From: Rosa chinensis
Lineage: Eukaryota; Streptophyta; Magnoliopsida; Rosales; Rosaceae
DNA length: 64,000 nucleotides
Assembly (NCBI RefSeq): GCF_002994745.2
Contig: NC_037092.1
Coordinates: 11,026,501-11,090,500, forward strand
Direction of reading: 5' to 3'
Every line of letters begins with the position of its first letter. Position 1 is the first letter of the stretch. Below, one piece after another: positions 11,494-24,200 of the stretch. The notes beneath the pieces are model-generated. The model saw nothing but the letters and a program-made list of their open reading frames with translations. It was not told the origin of the DNA and did no database searches. The translations under genes were made by a program, and so were the position numbers.

Positions 11494-12208
11494 ACACCAT
11501 TACAACTTTTCAATTGATTATTCTCTGTCTTTTCAATTGGAAGGTGGAGGAGATGCAGTGTTCGTCGAGGAGCTTTCTGGGTTTTTTTTTTTTGGTCAGA
11601 AGGAGCTTTCTGGGTTTGGGTATGTGGAAAGAAATAGAGAGAGTCATAGAGAGGAGACACGTTTTTCTTTTTTTCTTTTTTTTGACAAAAAATAAGGAGA
11701 GTACTAAATTACCCTTTGGTAAATGAGTAATTACATAAGAATTAACGGCGTCATTAACGTCGTGTATGGATAGTAGGTCGGACTTTAGATTTCGTGTGCC
11801 AAAATGATCGGTTTCGAACTTTATGTATAAAAATTATTAGTGGTCTTTATTTGGTGTACTGTTCGCAACATTTTCCCTTGTCTGAATATCGAAAAACCTG
11901 AAACGATTATTTTTTTTATCATGAATTTTATTGTTTTATGACTTCAAAAAATTGTAAAAGAAAAAAAATTGCGTCTTGTTTTTTAAATCCCGTCAATTCT
12001 AGTAGTGTTCAAAAATCATTATGTGAGGGTGAAAATAATTTGGTGAAAAAAATTAGAATATGCGATTTTGACCAAAAATCATGTGCTAGTCCCACAATTT
12101 TGGGTAAATATTATGGTCTCGAAGAATTTTTTTCTTTAATTTTTTTTAGAAAGTTACAGGATGCTATTTCAATAAGGTTGGAGCGTGAACTTTATAAACT
12201 ATAGTTTT
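11494..12208. other. Flanking DNA between CACTA and copia elements; no supported gene
   Basis: This holds a duplicated GGAGCTTTCTGGGTTT (about 11568 and 11601) and T-rich tracts. An 88-codon plus-strand frame at 11938-12204 begins MTSKNCKRKKIASCFLNPV and ends at a stop five bases before the copia LTR. I do not recognise it, no homologous continuation appears beyond the retrotransposon, and its composition is ordinary for random AT-rich DNA. Confidence 0.4.
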
Positions 12209-12412
12209 TGTAAAAGTAAAATGAGAATTGGAATTGGTATACTCATTTCAATTCATAGCCCCTTTATATAGGGATGTAATTACAATGGAAATATCGATTA
12301 ACATCAATTACAATAATGATAGTAAATACTGATTGTGATGTGATTGCAATTCCTTGATTCCCTCTTCGTCTGTTTCTTTAATGAAGGCACATAATGTGCT
12401 TTTCCTTTAATA
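12209..12412 (-). repeat. 3' LTR of the copia element
   Basis: A 204-bp direct repeat of 18677-18880. Hand alignment gives about 15 differences, mostly transitions clustered in the first 75 and last 40 bases, while a central block of about 100 bp is identical. The stretch CTTTATATAGGG holds a TATA-like motif; its reverse complement also reads TATA. Confidence 0.88.
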
Positions 12413-12736
12413 CTCCCTCTTGTGCCAAGTCAAAGACGAAATGGTGCATGAGTTGTTGCCTCACTAAAAACTCTGCCAAGTAACGATAAAAACCCCCTGG
12501 GATGACAAAAAATACACCTTGGTCGAAGGAAAAGAGCACAACGCACCTTCTACATTTGAGGATGACATCTCTGTGTTAGACTCCCCATGATGTCTACACC
12601 TCCCCCTGATATATACTTGCATTAATCAAGGGAGCTTGGAAATTCTTCGCATTCCTATGCTTTTCACATGTTTCTCAAATGTGGCATTGAGCAATGATTT
12701 AGTGAATAAATCTGCCACATTCTCCTTAGACCTTAC

Positions 12737-15700
12737 TTAATTCACTTGAATCTTGAGGAGAGCCTTTTGTTGCTGATTGTAGAAAAACTTTGGCGATATG
12801 TGTTTTGTGTTATCACCCTTGATATAACCTAGCTTCATCTGTTCCATGCAAGCTGCATTATCTTCATAAATGCAAGTAGGCTCTTCAGTGGTACAACTCA
12901 AACCACTAGTCCCTCGAATATGTGTAATGATAGCTCTTAACCATTTACGCTCACGAACCGCCTCATATAGAGCAATGATCTCTGAGTGGTTCGAAGAGGT
13001 AGCCACAAGGGTTTGCTTGGTTAATCTCCAAGATATCGCAGTGTTCCCAATGGTAAATACATAACCAGTTTGGGAACGACCTTTATGTGGGTCAAAGAGG
13101 TACCCAGCATCAGCAAAACCAACCAAAACGTCATTTGGCGTTTCGGTGTAGTGAGTGGCGCTTTCGCCATCAACATTTCCTTTAGGGATTATAGTTCTAT
13201 CTGCGGTCCCTCTTGTCTCTCTGTAGGGAAAGAACAGTCCCAAGTCAGTGGTTTTTTTTAGGTATCGAATAATGTTCTTGATACCATTCCAGTGACGCTG
13301 CGTTGGCGCTGAGCTAAATCTAGCTAACAAGTTCACTGAGAATGCAATGTCTGGTTGAGTACATTGGGCTAAGTACAATAATGCGCCTATTGCACTTAGA
13401 TGAGGAATTTCAGCTCCCAAGACCTCTTCGTCATCTTCCTTTGGATGAAATGGATATTTCTTTGCACCCAAACTTCGACCGATCATGGGAGTACTAGCAG
13501 GATGCGCTTTGTCCATGTTAAATCGCTTGACTTTTGGACATAAACAGACTGGTGGATTAGTATTCCACAAACTCGGTGTTCTAGTTCAAGGCCTAGACAG
13601 AATCGAGTTTTCCCAAGATCCTTCATCTCAAATTCGGATTTCAAGTAGCTCGCGGTTTCTCTTATTTCATCAAGAGTACCTATTATGTTCATATCATCGA
13701 CATATACAGTTACAATTGCAAATCCAGAACTTGTTTTCTTTATGAATACGCAGGGGCATAATTCATCGTTCTTATATCCCTTCCCAATCAAGTAGTCACT
13801 TAGACGGGTATACCACATCCGCCCGGATTGTTTTAATCCGTAAAGTGAGTGTTTCAACTTAATTGCAAACGCAGTTCGTGGTTTAGAGTCACTTGACTTG
13901 GGTAATGTAAGGCCATCATGCACTTTCACATATATCTCTGAATCAAGATCCCTATAGAGATATGCAGTAACCATATCCATGAGCTGCATTTCCAGTCCTT
14001 CGGAAACTACCAAGCTAACTAAGTAGCGGAACGTGATAACGTCCATTACGGGAGAGTATGTCTCCTTATAGTCAATTCCAGAGCGTTGTGAGAAACCTTG
14101 CGCCACAAGGCTCGGCGAGCCTTGTACCTCAGGACTTCATTCTTCTCATTACGCTTTCTGACAAAGACCCATTTATGTTCTACATGCTTTACACTTGGTG
14201 GGGTTAGCACTACCGGACCAAATACCTGTCTCTTTGTCAGAGAATCTAATTCTACCTGGATTGCTTCTTTCCATTTAGGCCAATCTGCTCTTTGTTGACA
14301 TTCTGTAACAGAGCGTGGTTCGATATCATTGTGCTCTATGATTTCTTGAGCAACAATGTATGCAAATACATCATCAATGTGTATCGAAGATCTTTCTATC
14401 AACTCATACGCACTCTCATAATCCATTGAGATTTCTTTGTTCTTTGGAATCATTTCAAACATCGGAGCGTCCTCCAGTATTGATTCATGGACATAACTAT
14501 AATCAGAGACAATCTCATGAGATGGATTCTCTACATTGATGATTAATGGATTGGTTTGTGCCTTACTCGCCTTCTTCTTCCTTGGGTGAGTGTCAATCGA
14601 ACCAAATGGCCTCCCCCTCTTCCTTTGGGGTGCCATGGCCTCAACCACACCTCCACTAAGTGTGGTTGCAGCCCCTCTATCTGCGGCGTTGTGCCCTTGG
14701 TTGGGGACTTCTAACCTTACAGGCACATTTGTAGCTGGTATATGTGATCTAGTCACTTTTGCCATATCAGTAAATGTATCAAGCATCGAATATGCTACGT
14801 TTTGAAGATCGATTGTTCTTTTCACTTCACTTTCACATTGTGAAGTGCGGGGATCAAAATGAGACAGAGTGGGGACAAACCACAACAATTCTTGGCGTTC
14901 CCTTGGAAAATCCTTTTTCCTATCTCCCCCTAACGACGGGAAGATTGTCTCATCAAAGTGACAATCAGCAAATTTAGCGGTAAAGAGATCGCCTGTCAAG
15001 GGTTCCAAATAGCGAATAATTGTTGGGGATTCATATCCAACATAAATACTTTATTGTCTCTAAGGACCCATTTTGGTGTGTTGTGGGAGCACAATAGGCA
15101 CATATACTACACAACCAAATATGCGTAAGTGTGAAATGTTAGGCTCATATCCAGTTACCAACTGGTACGCAGAAAATGGTTGGCTAGCTGTGGGCCTGAA
15201 ACGAATAAGTAAAGCTGCATGAAATATTGCATAACCCCGTGCAGATATAGGCAGGTTAGTGTGCATAACTAATGCCCTAGCGACCATCTGTAGCCTTTTG
15301 ATGGTGGCTTCTGTGAGACCATTTTTGTGTATGCACATGGGGTACAGGATGCTCTACATCGATCCTAATAGACATGCAATATTCATCAAATGCTTTTAAT
15401 GTAAACTCTCCAGTATTATCAAGCCTTATAGACTTGATAGGGTGATCAGGGTGGTGAGCCCTTAAACGTATAATCTGTGCTAGGAGTTTTGCAGATGCAG
15501 CATTTCTTATGGACAATAAAGCGACATGTGATCAACGTGTCGAAACATCCACCAGAACCATAAAGTACTTGAATGGTCCGCATTCTGGATGGATAGGTCC
15601 ACAGATATCTCCTTGTATCCTTTGTAAGAATGGAATGTTTTGTTTTGTATCTTTAGCATCGGAAAGTCTCGATCCTGTTTTTGCTAAAGAGTAGGCTTTG

Positions 15701-17271
15701 CAAAATGAGTGATATGCCTTTGAAATAGTCAATGAGGCATAATGGGATGGAGGTAGTGTTTCTGGTACTTCAGAAGGCAATGACTGCATTTGAGCAGTAC
15801 TAGGACCGACACCATGCAATGTGGCGGATTTTTGTCCCATTTTATTTTTCACTAAAAAAAAAAGGCATACGTGTGAGTTCTTTTAAATACAGATCATCAT
15901 GTCACGATCGCGATGCCCTAAGCAGTCATGCCAAAGCCGGTATGAGTCAGTGTCTCACATTTCATTGTTGGTGACAGCATAGGATTCAATGATTCAAATC
16001 GCAGTGAGGTACAGTCCACTAGATTGACTCATAAGTTTCTCTAAAATGCGTTTCCTTCCACATTCATTAGAGGTAATGTAAAGGTATTCAGTTCCATTCT
16101 CACAGTGTGTTTCTACATGATAACCGTTGGCACAAATATCTTTAAAATTTAACAAGGTTCAATTTGCTCTTGGTGCATACAGAGCGTCTTTGACTTTAAA
16201 TATATCTCATATTCTTTAGAGTATTTCTATTTTAGTAGAATGATAATCTTTTCATTTTAAGAATTTTTCTCTAGATGTATTGTTTTACATCTTTATAGTG
16301 CTATTTCGAACCATGTAAATATGTGTAGTAAATAAAAGTTGAACGAATTCATTGCTTCAGAATAAGATCCGAAATTTATTAACAAACCAACGATAATCAA
16401 ATCAAGGTTTTGTTCAGAAATCTAATTCATCAACTCTTTCCTGTTTGACTGAAGGGTTCATCGGTGTCCTTTGCACCTTGTTTCCATGACCATTAGGGTC
16501 AGCACCACCATCTCTGCACCGTACATTGGGAGGGACTCCACGACCCATACCACTACCCCCCACGTCCCTTGCCACGTGGTGCATTTTTGCCACGTGGGTA
16601 GGGATCAGCACTTCCAAACCCCTATGCATTGGAGTTCTTTCCACATTTCATTTTTCCATAATTAGCCTCAGGAATTTTCTTTGTCCCAGTGGGCCTGGTA
16701 TTATTGTTCAAGAGAACTTCACTATGCCTCTCAGCCACTTGCAGTAGGTTGATCAGCTTATTGAAGATTGTGATTCTTATGTTGTCATACTCCAACCTAT
16801 ACTGCTTCGCTAGTATAAGTGCTGAAGTGGGAAAAGTGGAAAGAGTCTTTTGGATCATATCAACTTATGTGAGTTCTTTCCACAGAAACTTAGACATGCC
16901 TTTAGGCGCAACATGTCCTTGTTGAAGTCATTGACTCTTTTGTAGTCAAGCAAGAGGATTTCATTCCACTGAATGGTCAGTTTTGGGAGCAAGGTGTTAT
17001 GAATGTTCCCAAAACGTCCCTTAAGGGCATCCCACAGTTCTTTGGGTGTCTTCAACTGAAGGTACTCCCACTGTAGGCTAGGTTCAATATGTCACCTCAG
17101 AAACATTAAGGCATTTGCTTTCACCTTATAATTAGACAGTTCATCGTCTTTGGGGTCGGTAATGGTGGCAGTGTAGTATTTTGCTACAAAAGTAACAGCG
17201 GAAACCCAACGATGGTACTCAAGTCCTTCTGAGTCCAAAATGTCAAATTCAGGTCTAGTTGGATCAGCCAT
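12737..17271 (-). pseudogene. Copia gag-pol polyprotein, broken by several stops and frameshifts
   Basis: Gag starts at 17271 (MADPTRPEFDILDSEG) and contains the UBN2-type stretch ELWDALKGRFGNIHN. It has an in-frame TGA at 17092-17094. Pol follows: a GAG-pre-integrase/integrase part (QGDICGPIHPECGPFKYFMV; RLDNTGEFTLKAFDEYC) with a stop after VDVSTR near 15530 and a frameshift near 15320; stops near 15050-15060; then a linker, and a frame change near 14100 before reverse transcriptase (ETYSPVMDVITFRYL; catalytic YVDDMN at about 13690). Another frame change near 13570 precedes the RNase H domain (VGFADAGYLFDPHKGRSQTG) and the terminal HISPKFFYNQQQ. Such proteins copy the element through RNA; this copy cannot make a continuous polyprotein. 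Confidence 0.9.
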
Positions 17272-18524
17272 CTACAGAAATAAGAGGGAAGATATAAATT
17301 ACGCAGTCATAAAGACATCCACGTAAATTATTTTCTAAAAAATATGAATTAGATTTCAAAACCAAGATTCGTAATGATCACATTTTTTTGATGCTACGTG
17401 AAAATGTTTTATCAAGGTAATTATGTGTTTATAATGCGCATGAATTTTCATTATCATGGCAAGATACAATTTATATGTAGCATGCTAAATAAGGAATAAT
17501 CATAGCACGTAATAAAGAATAAAACATAGCATATATTAAAATAAATTACATGGCATGCTCAAATTGCACAAATATACAATAAAATATGTGCTACATATAT
17601 CATGCATAAAAATAAAATATAAACAATAGCATAAGATAAAGACATGCGTAGGAATAGTTATATAAGCCTAAATAAAATAAAACATGCTCAAAATTTCATG
17701 ATAAAAACATAAACAATAAAATATAGAGCATGCTTAAAAAATTCTAATTATAAACAATTAAATATACCATAGTATAAAATAAAAGTAAACATACTTGGCT
17801 TTGAGAAAACAAAACAATCTTAGCGCACGAGCGTATTGATGCAGGCGTGCGTAGCGATGTTTTTGAGCTTTGAGAAAACTTGGACCTCTTCCTCTTTCTT
17901 TTTAGAAGTGGGCTATGTTCTTTTTTTTTCTTTTTCTTTTCCCTTTTTTTTTTTTCTTTCTGGGCCGCAGGGCCTGTTTTTGTTTTTGTTTTCCTTTTGG
18001 GCCGGATCAGCCCCTTTTTTTTTTTTCTTTGGGCCGCAAGCCTGCTGCCTTTTTTTTTCTTTGAATTGGGTCGGCTTTTTCTTTGGGCCGGGTTAGCTCA
18101 TTTTTTTTTCTCTCTCTCTCTCTCCTTCCTCTCTTTTTCTTCTTTTTCGCGTCTTCTTCCTCTGAACCCGCTCCAATGGAACAGATGACCATGTGCAGGG
18201 AGTTTCCGGCACCACATGCAGGTGACCACGTGTTGCCACGGTGGAGAGCCTAGATCCAACTAGGTTGCAGGTGATCGATCCGACTGGGCAAGGGTGCTGT
18301 GCTAGCGTGCAGGAGCTAGGCAGAAGCAAGGCAAGGAGGCTCTGTGCTGTGCGCTGGTTGCTGAGGAGCAAGGCAGGGGGACGCGGAGCCGTGCGCTGGG
18401 GTCGGGGCGGGTGGGCACTGTGCAGGCGGTGCGTGAGGGATGCAGGGTCTACACAGAGGTGTGGGTTGTGCGGACGAAGGGAGGGCCGAGGGTGGAGGCT
18501 GCTGGCGCGGGGCTGCTGTAAGGG

Positions 18525-18557
<33 letters not shown>

Positions 18558-18676
18558 TATTTTTTTTTTGTATGGTGGCTGCAGAAAAGAAAAGTTTTTT
18601 TTCTTCTAGGTTTTTTTTTTTCCAAAGCGAGGTTTTTTTTATCTCTTGGCTATTTGCTCTGAGCGTGCTGATAACG
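17272..18676 (-). other. Copia 5' leader between LTR and gag
   Basis: About 1.4 kb of untranslated leader (minus strand), AT-rich near gag and polypyrimidine-rich on the plus strand at 17900-18150. A low-complexity block of A-run, (TA)n and T-run occupies 18524-18570. Several frames here are open only because of composition (Phe/Ser or Lys/Glu runs) and are not genes. Confidence 0.6.
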
Positions 18677-18880
18677 TGTAAAAATAAAATGAGAATTTGA
18701 ATTGGTCTACTCATTTCATTTCATAGCCTTTTTATATAGGAATAAAATTACAATGGAAATATCGATTAACATCAATTACAATAATGATAGTAAATACTGA
18801 TTGTGATGTGATTGCAATTCCTTGATTCCCTCTTCGTCTGTTTCTTTGACAAAGGCATATAATGTACTTTTCCTTTAACA
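18677..18880 (-). repeat. 5' LTR of the copia element
   Basis: The partner of 12209-12412; it begins TG and ends CA (TTTAACA), the canonical LTR ends. The two LTRs share an identical core around ATATCGATTAACATCAATTA. Confidence 0.88.
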
Positions 18881-19404
18881 ATTTTTACGTTTTATCTTTA
18901 TTTTTATTTAGAGAATAAATAAACAGTTTTGTATTTAATATTATAAATTACTCATTAGAACCGATGTAAAAATTAGAACTCTAACATGATATCAATAACT
19001 AAGTTGATGTCACGTAACATAAAGCATCAATACGTTAAGTGCACTGTAAAATTAACACCAAAGACTGCTACAAGTACTCGTTCTAATTTACGTAATGTAT
19101 CTTTGTGTCTACAATTATGAATTGGTGTGTTGTAATCGAACGTTTTTGTGTATTGTAAAGTTTCTCCGAGTATATGGGCTTGGAGCTACAATTTTCATCT
19201 TCTCCACTTACCATTTGAATAAAGAGAAAAATTTCATTCATGCCATTCTTACAATAGGGTCCTTAACCCAAAGCACCAAAATGAGGAAAAATTATTTCAC
19301 TTACCCCAACAAGAGATTTTTATTCCCACCTACCCAAATTAATAGAAAATGACAATTTTGCCCTCAATCCAATTAAATAATTACAAAGCACTGCCATTGT
19401 GTCC

Positions 19405-19507
<103 letters not shown>

Positions 19508-19529
19508 ATCTGATCTAGCCAGATCCTCG

Positions 19530-19676
19530 AGTCTCTACGAGGTTCTGCAAGTGAAGAACAACGCATCTCAGACGGAGATCAAGTCGGCGTATAGGAGCTT
19601 GGCGAAGTTGCACCACCCAGACGCCTCGTCGGAGGCCGAATCAGAAGGTCGGGATTTTGTCGAAATTCAGGAGTAA
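19530..19676 (+). pseudogene. DnaJ (J-domain) gene fragment, resembling small plastid DnaJ proteins
   Basis: Reading from AGT at 19530, 48 codons encode SLYEVLQVKNNASQ, then EIKSAYRSLAKLHHPDASSE and GRDFVEIQE before TAA at 19674-19676. This is most of a J-domain, helices I-III, with the diagnostic HPD tripeptide that stimulates Hsp70 ATPase. The wording resembles the short plastid J-proteins of the J8/J11 kind (Asp-Phe-Ile/Val-Glu after the HPD loop). No start codon, transit peptide or helix IV is present, and the frame ends early, so it is a fragment. It sits inside the repeat element at 19283-20572, implying capture rather than a resident gene. Confidence 0.75.
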
Positions 19677-19959
19677 ATCTGAGTTCAAGGGAAGCTCCGA
19701 TTTCAAGGTCGGAGTCAATCTGGGTTCGAGATGCTTCTGCTCCACGCGCAACTTCGCTGGGCTTTGTTGTCAGGGATCGGAAGGCGTCGTTCTGATTTTT
19801 TTTTTTAGTAAATGGGGGCAGAGGGCCTATAATGCAAGAAAAGGGAAAAAAAAAGTTTTATTGGGGGCCACAAATCAATTTATTTCTTTCCTTTGCCTTT
19901 TTTTTTTGGGTAAAATGGGGGCAGAAGGCCCGAAAGGAAAAAAAAAAAAAAAGGGTTCT

Positions 19960-20195
19960 ATTGGGCAATAAAGGTTTGTTAAAGGTCTATTGGGGGACAA
20001 TACGTTTTGAATTGATGTAATCTTCTCGTTTTTTTTCTCTAATCGAAGGTTTATTTGTCTAAAATTAAGGAGATTAGTTCCCATTCTAGCGACTGAAAAC
20101 TTTATTAAGAGGCAATAGACGTCTATTAGGGGGCAATAGAGGTTTATTGTCCCTCTATTGGGGGGCAATAGACGTCTATTGGGGGCAATAAGCTT
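19960..20195. repeat. Palindromic minisatellite built on CAATAGACGTCTATTG
   Basis: Variants of TCTATTGGGGGCAATAGACG occur repeatedly, with the perfect 16-nt palindrome CAATAGACGTCTATTG present at 20168-20183 and near-copies at 20110 and 19968-20000. The same motif recurs at the right edge of the window in the inverted copy. Confidence 0.8.
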
Positions 20196-20572
20196 TTCCA
20201 GTGATCTATGAGATCTCCGAAAACCTTTTTGTGGACATCCGGCGAGATTTTCAGAAAAGTCCGGCAGTCAGTAGCCGGTGAATTGAATCCGGCGACCGGA
20301 TTCTATGAAAAGTTGGCCGAATTTCGGCGACCGGTGACCGAGCTCCGGTGAAGTCTCCTATAGTTTCTCTTTCTTCCATTTTTTCTCTCTCTCTCTCTAA
20401 GTAACAAAGAGGTGAGAGTAAAATGGTCTAAAAAATAAACAAAAAATAAAAACAAAAAAGTTAATGGGGTATTAGGAAAGACTTCCTTAAAGTGTTTTGG
20501 GTAAGATGGAATTAAAAAAACTTAATAGGGTAAGTGGAAAATTTTTTTCTAGAAATAGGATAAATGGACAAA

Positions 20573-21292
20573 AACTCATTATAATAAATCCTTCATTTTC
20601 TTCAAGGCAAATGTTGCAGTTATCTTTATCCAAACATAGGAAGAAAAGTTAGTTTACTACTATTTTCACTTTTTATTTTTTATTATTTTTTTATTAGAAA
20701 GAAGTTTGAAATCCGGCCACACTAATCCCCACGATCGTAATTCCACTACTGTTTTCGCCTTTTATTTATCTAAACACAATATGGTATTAATTACAAATCA
20801 TGAAGTCCAATCAACACCAATTTCATCAACCATTCAACTTATTCTTCAGTTCATAACAATCCAGCAAAACTACTAACATATAACAGCACCCGACCTCTTG
20901 TCAAAAAAAAAAAAAAACACCCAACCTAAATTTTTGCAATCTACTTAAACAATAACAAACCAAACAACTGGGACTCTAATTTCTGTCAGATAAGTACTTA
21001 ACCTTACAACAGGTTTAAGTGCAAGGATACCTCACAGCGAACGAAACCATCACTCTCTTTGGGTTAAAAAGAACCCGCTGTAGAGATGGCTATGAGACTA
21101 CCTGATTTGTCTATTGCAACATCCCTACAAGACCACTACTCAAGAACCTATACATGCTAAACGAGCTTTAACTGTAGAGCCAAAATGAAGCACTACTGGG
21201 ACTAAAGTATTGGACCCTCAATTTCCGTGTGGTTGCCGGAGAATAAATACTTCATGTGGCCCCTTGAATGAGTTGCAACTTCTTCCAAAGTA
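20573..21292. other. NF-YA 3' flank and probable 3' UTR
   Basis: No gene. The stretch immediately left of 21293 would be the 3' UTR of the minus-strand NF-YA transcript. I searched it by eye for a site complementary to miR169, as found in many NF-YA 3' UTRs, and saw none. Poly(A) runs at about 20900 are simple sequence. Confidence 0.5.
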
Positions 21293-24200
21293 TTAGGATG
21301 TTCTATCCGAGGAAGAACGCTCGCTTTTATCAGAGTTCAAGTTGATAATTGCCTGTGAATTGTCTCCTTCACTCTGTTCATTCTCATCTTTCTTTGCATT
21401 TAGAAACCGACCCCCACATCCTCTAGCTCTTCTCAGTGCATGCAGGTGTCGAGATTCATGCAAGTAAGGCTGCAAGAGTAGTATGAATTGCCAATCAACA
21501 AAGGAAGTTCACAACTTTTCACTGAGCATGAGATGCAGGGGATTTGCACTAAAAATTAGTACCTTCCGAGATTTTAGAGCTTTGTTTTCAGATTCTGCTT
21601 TAGCACGAGACTGCCGACGTCGCAAGATGCCATGATATTGTTTTGCATTTACAAACACAGGTTCCTCAACTGCATCTGTTGGCAATGGAACTCCTGCTTG
21701 CTGAATTCCCATTAACTGAAGATGGACCTGAAGTTGACATAGCAGGATGTAATCTCAACTATCAATTTTATACAACCATTTTATCAAAATTGATATATAA
21801 TAAGGGGAATAAATACCGTTGGTTGCCCCCCATAGGGTTGTGGAGGATATGGTTGTGTGTCATAAGGAGCAAAGATGCTTCTGTAGTAAGGGTCCGGATA
21901 TGGGTAGGCTCCTGGCGCCTTCAATTAGACGAGATATAATTAAATTTATATTAGGTACATAAGATAAACAATTTTTGTTTTCTAGCCCTCCTAGTTGTAA
22001 ATTTAATGGATAAAAGCAGAACATACAAGCAACAAGAAGTCAGGTTATTCAGTAATAGAAGCCCTTTGCTGTAACCAATTTGTCCAAAAAGCCCAATAGT
22101 TAACAATCGGTAAATGTAAAAAAAAAAAAAAAATTGCCAATCCTGAAAGGGTAGAGGAAAAAGTACACAGCTCTTCTTACATAAAAAACACCTCTTACGG
22201 AAGCAACTATGTATTACTGTCTAGAATTAAGAGCACCCGAAACAAAGTAGAGTGATAAAAGAATCAGATGAACAAAAGGCCAGAACAGTAGTAATACATA
22301 GTTTGTTTAGGTGCTCATATTTGATTGGATGGAAATGGAAGTGGACAAAGCAACTAGATGTTAAATCATATAGGAAGGATAAAGGGAGAGAAGGTTGTAA
22401 CCGCTTTAAAATCTAATTTCTTCGGACAAAGATCTAATCTATAGAAAATATTAAACGCCAAACTAAACCCAACAAAATATGGGCCCGGGAAACACATAAA
22501 TTGCCCAAGTACTTGCAAATCAGAAGCCCTTTTCTACTAGAAAATCTTAACTCTGAATGTGCAAACTGACTTGAAAATATTCAGCTGCTCTGACTCTGTA
22601 ATCTCTAAAAGATATTGATAATATCAATAAGAGAATCCCAAAAATCTCATCCTTAAAATAAAAAGGCTGACAATAGTGCTGTAAGAGCAGTGACCATCAG
22701 TTCTCACCCTTTTCTAAATGAATGACTGCAAAGCCATTAAACTAAAAACATACTGCAAAAATGAAAATTTTCTAGAGAGACTCTGAGTGCAAGTAATAAA
22801 AAGCTTTTTCCCCACATTACACTGATAGCAGAGAACTTGCTCCAAGGATGCCTTAATTGTCGAAGTCAGCCAGAACAAACTAGCATTCAATACTTTACAG
22901 AATCATAGTTAAAGAAAGAAATTCAGAGCACGAAATGGGTGCCAGTGATGAGTAGAGTAAAATGCACAGTAAAAGATGGGGAGGAAATAAAGGGCATCTA
23001 GATTGAAAACCTTTCCCTGCTTGTCACCCATGTCACTAGCAATAACACAACTAAGAGTATTAGTGCCACTTTAAAAGAAGAGAGTGGTGCAGTTTCAACA
23101 TGGTACTGCACATGTGTCTAACTAGCTTTACACATTACAGAATTTTAGATGGGGAAGGAAAAATAAGAGTAAAACATGGAGCTTGTTTGTTTAAAATTCA
23201 CGTCTATTAGCAAACGATAGATATCATACTTCATTACAGTGCAGAACAAAGCAAACACCCATCACCACACCAAGAACTTAAAACACTAGGGTGCCAAATA
23301 GTGGAAGTCATCATGCTAACTAAAGGCACCATTCTTACCGAAAATAAAGTAGGTATATAATAAGCACCTTCAACAAAGAAGACCCTGACCCAGAAACTAA
23401 TTGTCCGGTGCACCACGTCAGTACAAATAAGCCATCGCTATGATCACCACTAGTTAGATCTGTACTAAAGAATTCTCGCAGCCATGGCTATGAAGACCTG
23501 CAAAGCTACAGCAAAACAATGTCCCCAAACCAACCCATTCAGCTTCCACATGCCATCACCAGCATGGTTCTGCTACTCTCTCCCAATGCATGAAACAAAG
23601 CTCAACAATAACACAAGTGATGCCTTACAACACTACAATCTCTTAATTACTTAATCATACCCCGGGAGAACTGCTGATATGAACACATTCTCTCCCACAA
23701 TCATCCCAACATGATTAGTACTAATAATGTGATGTACAGGATGCACCAAAACCAGTTCTATTTTCATCCAAGCACCACCTGCAGTACCCTTCTCATAGTA
23801 CACAGGCCTATCCTTATTTTACAGTTCCAGTCTACAGGTGGATTGTCCAATAATGTTTGTGAGGCTAAACAGCATCTTACCCTTACTCTTGTCCTATGAT
23901 TCCGCCAATTTCTTTACAGGTCGGAAGTCTCTAATTCATCAAGCTCTCACCTTTTGGTTTTTGCTGATTACTCTTTTTTTCGAGAGTGTTTTGAAGGATT
24001 AATCTCCTTTTCCTTCCCACTATATGCACATTGTCTTTGGGGATATGTGCTTTCACATTTCTTCACCACAGTTATTCCCGTGACCCAATTTCAAAAGCAG
24101 GCAACTCATCTTCATAATACACTCGCTTCAAAGGTCATTAAATATCAAACTATTTAATGAGATAGTTTTATGGTAAATACATGCTTCAGCGCAGTCCAAG

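Larger units (their letters stand above)
12209..18880 (-). mobile_element. Ty1-copia LTR retrotransposon, degenerate, minus strand
   Basis: Two direct LTRs of 204 bp bound the element: 12209-12412 (3' LTR) and 18677-18880 (5' LTR). Each begins TGTAAAA; the right copy ends AACA and the left AATA. Inside, on the minus strand, the order gag, integrase, reverse transcriptase, RNase H identifies Ty1-copia. A purine tract (AAGAGGGAG) abuts the 3' LTR, as expected for a polypurine tract, and the stretch TTATCAGCACGCTC just inside the 5' LTR is the likely primer-binding site, tRNA not assigned. The flanking pentamers are GTTTT and ATTTT, a possible target-site duplication with one difference. Confidence 0.9.

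Noticed and set aside
17836..18192. Phe-rich or Lys-rich frames in the copia leader
   Set aside because: Open only because of polypyrimidine composition; no family resemblance.
18241..18714. GC-rich 122- and 132-codon frames near the 5' LTR
   Set aside because: Low-complexity leader sequence spanning A/T runs; overlapping on both strands and no conserved motif.
12204..18885. Exact 5-bp target-site duplication of the copia element
   Set aside because: Flanks are GTTTT and ATTTT; one mismatch in a T-rich context is not convincing.
20573..21292. miR169 target site in the NF-YA 3' region
   Set aside because: No stretch resembling the complement of miR169 was seen by eye.
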